64,000 nucleotides of DNA, from assembly GCF_034313845.1 (NCBI RefSeq), contig NZ_JAVIWN010000003.1, one strand, 5' to 3'. The notes beneath the pieces were generated by a model. It worked only from the letters and a program-made list of their open reading frames with translations, did no database searches and had not been told where the DNA came from. How positions within the stretch are numbered: position 1 is the first letter of the stretch; each line of letters starts with the position of its first letter. Positions 60,212 to 64,000 of the stretch are shown here, piece by piece. Made by a program: the position numbers and the translations under genes. Origin of the DNA: Actimicrobium sp034313845 (GTDB lineage Bacteria > Pseudomonadota > Gammaproteobacteria > Burkholderiales > Burkholderiaceae_D).

Positions 60212-61741
60212 ATGAAAAATTTTCTGCTACTGATTACTTTTACGTTGATACAGTGCGGTTGCGCCACATTGCCCGAACAGGTCCGCAGGCCAGCGTCGGT
60301 GGCCTTGACCACGCCACAGGACACCCGGCTCGGACGTGTCGTGCGCGACTCCATGCCGGCGGGTGCACAGTCCGGTTTCCGATTGCTGCCGAGCGGCAAT
60401 TTCGCTTTTGATACCCGCATCGCGCTGGCGCGCCGCGCCGAGCGCACGCTCGATGTGCAGTATTACCTGTTTCATGGCGATGAAAGCGGCCGCGCGATCG
60501 GGCGCGAATTGCTGGCCGCGGCGTTACGTGGCGTGCGTGTGCGCATACTGCTCGACGATATCGCGACCCAGGGGCAGGACGAGTTGCTGGCCCGGCTGTC
60601 GACCCATCCGAACTTTGAAGTGCGCGTATTTAATCCGTTTGCCGGCGGGCGCTCGTCGATTTTTACGCGTGTGGTGGCGTCACTGGGCGATCTTGATCGG
60701 GTCAATCACCGCATGCACAACAAGCTGTTCGTGGCCGACAACGCAATGGCGATCACCGGTGGTCGCAACATCGGCAACGAATATTTCATGCAGAGTACGA
60801 CCAGCAATTTCATCGATCTGGATGTGTTTGCCGTTGGTGCTGTCGTGGCACCGCTATCGGCAGTCTTCGACGAGTTCTGGAACAGCAACTACGCCTACCC
60901 GGCAAGCGCCTTTGCCACGTTCCGGCTTGAGGAAGATGCTGCGCCGACAGCGCGCCCTGTCGCCGTCTTGCCGGTGTCTGCGGAGCTGCGTGACCCGCTC
61001 GGTCATGCCGCGCTAGCCACCGAAATTGATGCTGGCAAACTGAAACTCGTCTGGGCCAATGCCCGCGTGGTGGCCGACTCGCCGGATAAAGTCGCCGGTC
61101 TGACCGAGCGCGGTGTGGACAAGACCGCCGGTGGCCGTATCTTGCGCCTGATGGAAAGTGCGCAATCGGACGTCACGGTGATTTCGCCGTACTTCGTCCC
61201 TGGCGAGGTCGGCATGGCGGCGATGCAGCAACTGGCGGCCCGCGGCGTGCGCATGCTGGTGCTGACCAATTCGCTGGCGGCCAACGATTCGGCGCTGGTG
61301 CATCTCGGCTACGCACCCTATCGCCGGCCGATGGTGGAGCTGGGCGTGCACTTGTACGAGTTGAGGGCAACCAAAAAACGCAAGCGTCCGGGCCTGTTCG
61401 GTTCCTCGAACGCCAGTTTGCATGCGAAGCTGGTGGTGGTTGACCAGCGTCGGGTGTTCATTGGTTCGCTCAATCTGGATGCGCGTTCGATGCGCACCAA
61501 TACCGAAATGGGACTGCTTATCGACAGCCCGGAACTGGCCGAAGAACTGGATGGCTTGCTCAGGGCAGATCACGACGAAAGCGTCTATCGGTTACGCCTG
61601 TCGGCACGCACCGGCGCGCTCGAATGGGTGGCCACCGAGGAGGGTGTCGAAGTGATTTATACCAGCGAACCCGATGTCAGCGGCCTGTTCAAATTCGGTC
61701 TCTGGCTGCTCTCGCCGCTGGCTCCGGAGGAACTGCTGTAA
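60212..61741 (+). CDS. Phospholipase D-like protein (ClsC/cardiolipin synthase type)
   Basis: A 509-residue envelope protein with a signal peptide containing cysteines (TLIQCGCATLPEQ), probably a lipoprotein. It carries both HKD motifs of the PLD superfamily: HNKLFVADNAMAITGGRN at about residue 170, and HAKLVVVDQRRVFIGSLNLD at about residue 405. A DVQYYLFHGDESGRAIGREL block precedes the first. The architecture resembles ClsC-type cardiolipin synthases. ATG 60212 is chosen to place the signal at the N-terminus. It follows the AsmA gene on the same strand. Confidence 0.88.
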   Translation: MKNFLLLITFTLIQCGCATLPEQVRRPASVALTTPQDTRLGRVVRDSMPAGAQSGFRLLPSGNFAFDTRIALARRAERTLDVQYYLFHGDESGRAIGRELLAAALRGVRVRILLDDIATQGQDELLARLSTHPNFEVRVFNPFAGGRSSIFTRVVASLGDLDRVNHRMHNKLFVADNAMAITGGRNIGNEYFMQSTTSNFIDLDVFAVGAVVAPLSAVFDEFWNSNYAYPASAFATFRLEEDAAPTARPVAVLPVSAELRDPLGHAALATEIDAGKLKLVWANARVVADSPDKVAGLTERGVDKTAGGRILRLMESAQSDVTVISPYFVPGEVGMAAMQQLAARGVRMLVLTNSLAANDSALVHLGYAPYRRPMVELGVHLYELRATKKRKRPGLFGSSNASLHAKLVVVDQRRVFIGSLNLDARSMRTNTEMGLLIDSPELAEELDGLLRADHDESVYRLRLSARTGALEWVATEEGVEVIYTSEPDVSGLFKFGLWLLSPLAPEELL

Positions 61742-61806
61742 TCGGTGCTCCTACGTCCGGCGACAGTTCCCTGTAGACTTTGAGTCCCATCCATTGGAGC
61801 TCAAAA

Positions 61807-62430
61807 ATGAAAATTTACGATTTCAAAGGGTTCCCGAACCCTGCCCGCGTGCGCATTGCACTGGCCGAAAAAGGATTGACCGATCGCGTTGAATTCATTG
61901 CAGTCAATGTCCCGGCTGGCGAGCACAGATTACCTGCCTTCGTGGCTAAAAATCCAGCGGCAGCCGTACCGGTACTCGAGCTTGACGACGGCACCATGAT
62001 TTCCGAGTGCACAGCGATCACCGAATATCTTGACCATCTTGATGGCGAGCCGACACTTACCGGCAGCAGCCCGAAACAGCGCGCCGTAATCCACATGATG
62101 CAGCGCCGCGCAGAAGCCGAACTGATGGACGCAGTTGCCACCTATTTCCATCACGCGACCCCTGGTCTGGGCGCGAAGATCGAGCTGTACCAGAACCGTG
62201 AATGGGGCGAAAAAAGCCGTGACCGTGCGCTCGCCGGCATGGCGTACTTTGACCGCTTGCTGGGCAACCAGCCCTATCTCGCCGGCGACGCATTCTCGAT
62301 GGCGGACATCACTGCCTTCGTTGGCCTGGGCTTTGCTGATTTCGCCAAAATCGCGATTCCGGCTGACCTGGCTAACTTGCACGCCTGGCGTGCGCGCATC
62401 GCCGCGCGTCCTGGCGTCAAGGCGTCCTGA
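61807..62430 (+). CDS. Glutathione S-transferase family protein
   Basis: A 207-residue cytosolic GST. The thioredoxin-like N-terminal domain has KIYDFKGFPNPARVRIALAEKG and the cis-proline/glutathione-binding AAAVPVLELDDGTMISECTAITEYL split as AVPVLELDDG and SECTAITEYL. The helical C-terminal domain ends with the GDAFSMADITAFVGL motif. GGAG lies 8 bases before ATG 61807. The cupin gene starts 2 bases after its stop, forming an operon. Confidence 0.92.
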   Translation: MKIYDFKGFPNPARVRIALAEKGLTDRVEFIAVNVPAGEHRLPAFVAKNPAAAVPVLELDDGTMISECTAITEYLDHLDGEPTLTGSSPKQRAVIHMMQRRAEAELMDAVATYFHHATPGLGAKIELYQNREWGEKSRDRALAGMAYFDRLLGNQPYLAGDAFSMADITAFVGLGFADFAKIAIPADLANLHAWRARIAARPGVKAS

Positions 62431-62432
62431 TC

Positions 62433-63116
62433 ATGATGCAGCTCAATGCCGATTTCAGTCGCCGTGTTGTCGTGCATGCGGCGCGATTGCCGTGGGTTGC
62501 GTCGCCGGTGGCCGGTATCGAGCGGCGCATGCTCGACCGCATCGGTGACGAAGTGGCCCGCGCCACGTCGATCGTGCGCTACGCAGCGGGCAGTCAATTT
62601 ACTCCCCACGTGCACGGCGGTGGCGAGGAATTTCTCGTGCTCGACGGCGTGTTCAGTGATGAGCATGGGGATTGTCCGGCGGGCACCTATGTGCGTAATC
62701 CGCCGACGTCCCGGCACACGCCGCATTCCGCTCCAGGCTGCACGATTCTTGTCAAGCTGAGGCAGTTTGATCCGGCTGACCGGACCGAAGTCCGCTTGCC
62801 TGCCGGGCACCATGATTTCCAGCCGGCACCGGACCGGGTCGGGGTCACTATTCGGCCGTTATTTGCGGATCAGCATGAAGTCGTGCAGATGGAACGCTGG
62901 GCTGCCGGCGCGACGGTAGAGCAGTCTTTTCCGGAGGGTGCCGAATTACTGGTGCTCGAAGGCAGTTTCGAAGAGTGTGGGGACATTTTCGACGTGCAGT
63001 CCTGGTTGCGTTTGCCCGCGCCGGCAAGTCTGCAGGCACGGGCTGGTGCGCAGGGATGCACAGTCTGGATCAAGCAAGGGGGAATTCGGCCTGACCTCAG
63101 CGCAGCTGATTCTTGA
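62433..63116 (+). CDS. ChrR-like cupin protein
   Basis: A 227-residue protein with two cupin modules. The first has the metal-binding pattern GSQFTPHVHGGGEEFLVLDGVFSDEHGD shortened to its ligands HVHGGGEE and RHTPH. The second (GATVEQSFPEGAELLVLEGSF) has lost the histidines. ChrR cupins serve as zinc anti-sigma factors, but the N-terminal zinc-binding anti-sigma domain and an adjacent ECF sigma gene are missing here. A stand-alone cupin oxygenase-like or sensor role is therefore possible. Its last 20 bases overlap the convergent GGDEF gene. Confidence 0.82.
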   Translation: MMQLNADFSRRVVVHAARLPWVASPVAGIERRMLDRIGDEVARATSIVRYAAGSQFTPHVHGGGEEFLVLDGVFSDEHGDCPAGTYVRNPPTSRHTPHSAPGCTILVKLRQFDPADRTEVRLPAGHHDFQPAPDRVGVTIRPLFADQHEVVQMERWAAGATVEQSFPEGAELLVLEGSFEECGDIFDVQSWLRLPAPASLQARAGAQGCTVWIKQGGIRPDLSAADS

Positions 63117-64000
63117 TGCGGTAGAGCGCCTTGTCGGCGCGTGCTAACAAAAATTGCGCCGAGGTCACATCGCTCGTGTAGGGCGCTATCCCGACTGATA
63201 TCCCCAATGTGACCAGGTCGCCGCTTGTCAGGCGGATCGGTTGCCGAACCGTGTCCATGAGCCGATCCGCCAATATCGCGACCGCATCGCTGTCGGCATC
63301 GCGCGTGACGATGGCGAATTCATCACCGCCAAGGCGGGCCAGCGTATCGCCCAGACGCACATGGCGCTGCAACCGCCGCGCAACTTCACAGAGTACTTCG
63401 TCGCCGGCCGCATGGCCGAATTCATCATTGACACCCTTGAAGCCGTCAAGGTCGAGGCAGAGCAGGCTGAACGGTTGAGCGGTACGCCGCGCGTGGTTCA
63501 TTTCCGTTGCCATTGCCTGATCAAACTGAGCCCGGTTGGGTAACCCGGTCAGGTAATCTGTCATCGCCAGCTGCTCCAGCACCAATGCCCGGCGACGTGC
63601 CTGCATCGCCGTCATGACCAGCCTCGAGCAATCCATCAGGACGTGCTGTTGCGTCTGGCTGAACGCGCGCGGACGGCTATCGATAACCGCGATCGTGCCA
63701 AGTGCGAGACCGCTATCATCGACCAGCGGAGCGCCGGCATAAAAGCGTAAGTGCGGATTGTGGCTGACCAGCGGGTTGATGGCAAAGCGTGGGTCAGCCG
63801 TCAGGTCTTCGATCACCAGTGGCGCATCGGGCGTCATGATGGCGTGGGCACAAAAAGCGATCTTCCGGTCGAGCTGGGGTACGTCCAGCCCAAGTTTGGA
63901 TTTGAACCAGAGCCGGTCGCTGTCCATCATGGCAATGACGGCAATCGGCGCATTGAACGCGTGGGCGACGACACGCGTGAGCGCATCGAACTCGATTTCC
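63097..64000 (-). CDS. GAF-GGDEF diguanylate cyclase, 5' end beyond window
   Basis: Reading leftwards from the right edge, the frame is already open (EIEFDALTRVVAHAFNAP), so the true start lies outside the window. A GAF domain (about 63600-64000: MMDSDRLWFKSKLGL, YAGAPLVDDSGLALGTIAVID) is followed by a GGDEF domain. The GGDEF motif is exact (RLGGDEFAIV), and RLGD five residues ahead is the RxxD inhibitory site. It should make c-di-GMP under control of a GAF ligand. DYLTGLPNRAQFD marks the start of the cyclase domain. Confidence 0.92.
   Translation of the reverse strand, partial: EIEFDALTRVVAHAFNAPIAVIAMMDSDRLWFKSKLGLDVPQLDRKIAFCAHAIMTPDAPLVIEDLTADPRFAINPLVSHNPHLRFYAGAPLVDDSGLALGTIAVIDSRPRAFSQTQQHVLMDCSRLVMTAMQARRRALVLEQLAMTDYLTGLPNRAQFDQAMATEMNHARRTAQPFSLLCLDLDGFKGVNDEFGHAAGDEVLCEVARRLQRHVRLGDTLARLGGDEFAIVTRDADSDAVAILADRLMDTVRQPIRLTSGDLVTLGISVGIAPYTSDVTSAQFLLARADKALYRIKNQLR

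Overview
The window looks like chromosomal DNA of a betaproteobacterium in the Burkholderiales, most likely of the Oxalobacteraceae type (Herminiimonas/Undibacterium-like). I infer this from protein sequence flavour, from the order mnmG-rsmG-parA-parB-atpIBEFHAGDC-hemE-priA, and from PEP-CTERM proteins; no database search was possible. Genes are dense and nearly all protein families are recognisable.

1-18 kb is an origin-proximal housekeeping block. It holds a membrane protein of unknown function, an mnmG reading frame that is broken in its middle, rsmG, a lipocalin, the parAB partition genes, the complete F0F1 ATP synthase operon, a BLUF photoreceptor on the opposite strand, hemE and priA. 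A near-perfect parS site overlaps the stop codon of the first gene. A second parS-like palindrome lies inside rsmG, and a weaker one lies at 90-105. The 717-base gap between hemE and priA is AT-rich and contains four perfect DnaA boxes in two identical tandem pairs plus several one-mismatch boxes, so it is a good candidate for the replication origin.

18-31 kb mixes housekeeping genes (two-domain M16 peptidase, Rep helicase, DinB, Tat-exported PhoX-like protein) with mobile or defence debris. This debris includes a two-gene AAA ATPase + DUF4276 module, the collapsed remnant of a type III restriction-like gene, a 30-bp-arm palindrome ahead of a frameshifted winged-helix gene, a truncated IS4-family transposase and dispersed repeats. 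A tRNA-Val/tRNA-Asp pair at 31.4-31.6 kb is followed by an exact tandem duplication of the tRNA-Asp 3' end and four downstream hairpins.

31.6-42.5 kb carries glutathione-dependent formaldehyde oxidation (adhC-fghA), a proline iminopeptidase, AsmA and SRPBCC envelope proteins, an orphan dihydrolipoyl dehydrogenase-like enzyme, a YqjD/YqjE-like stress-membrane cluster and a dihaem cytochrome c. A tRNA-Arg(CCG) at 42.6 kb is followed by a hipBA toxin-antitoxin pair.

44.8-64 kb contains a DUF2256-cryptochrome pair, a giant transglutaminase/DUF2126 protein, a chemoreceptor with a decayed paralogue beside it, a PstS-like protein, an RsuA-family pseudouridine synthase with a decayed fragment copy 1.8 kb away, two tandem PEP-CTERM paralogues, CsbD, a second AsmA protein, a phospholipase D-like lipoprotein, a GST, a ChrR-like cupin and a GGDEF protein cut by the right edge.

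The most interesting points are the candidate oriC, the parS built into a stop codon, the AAA/DUF4276 module with restriction-gene scar, the duplicated hairpin array at tRNA-Asp and the several partly deleted gene copies.
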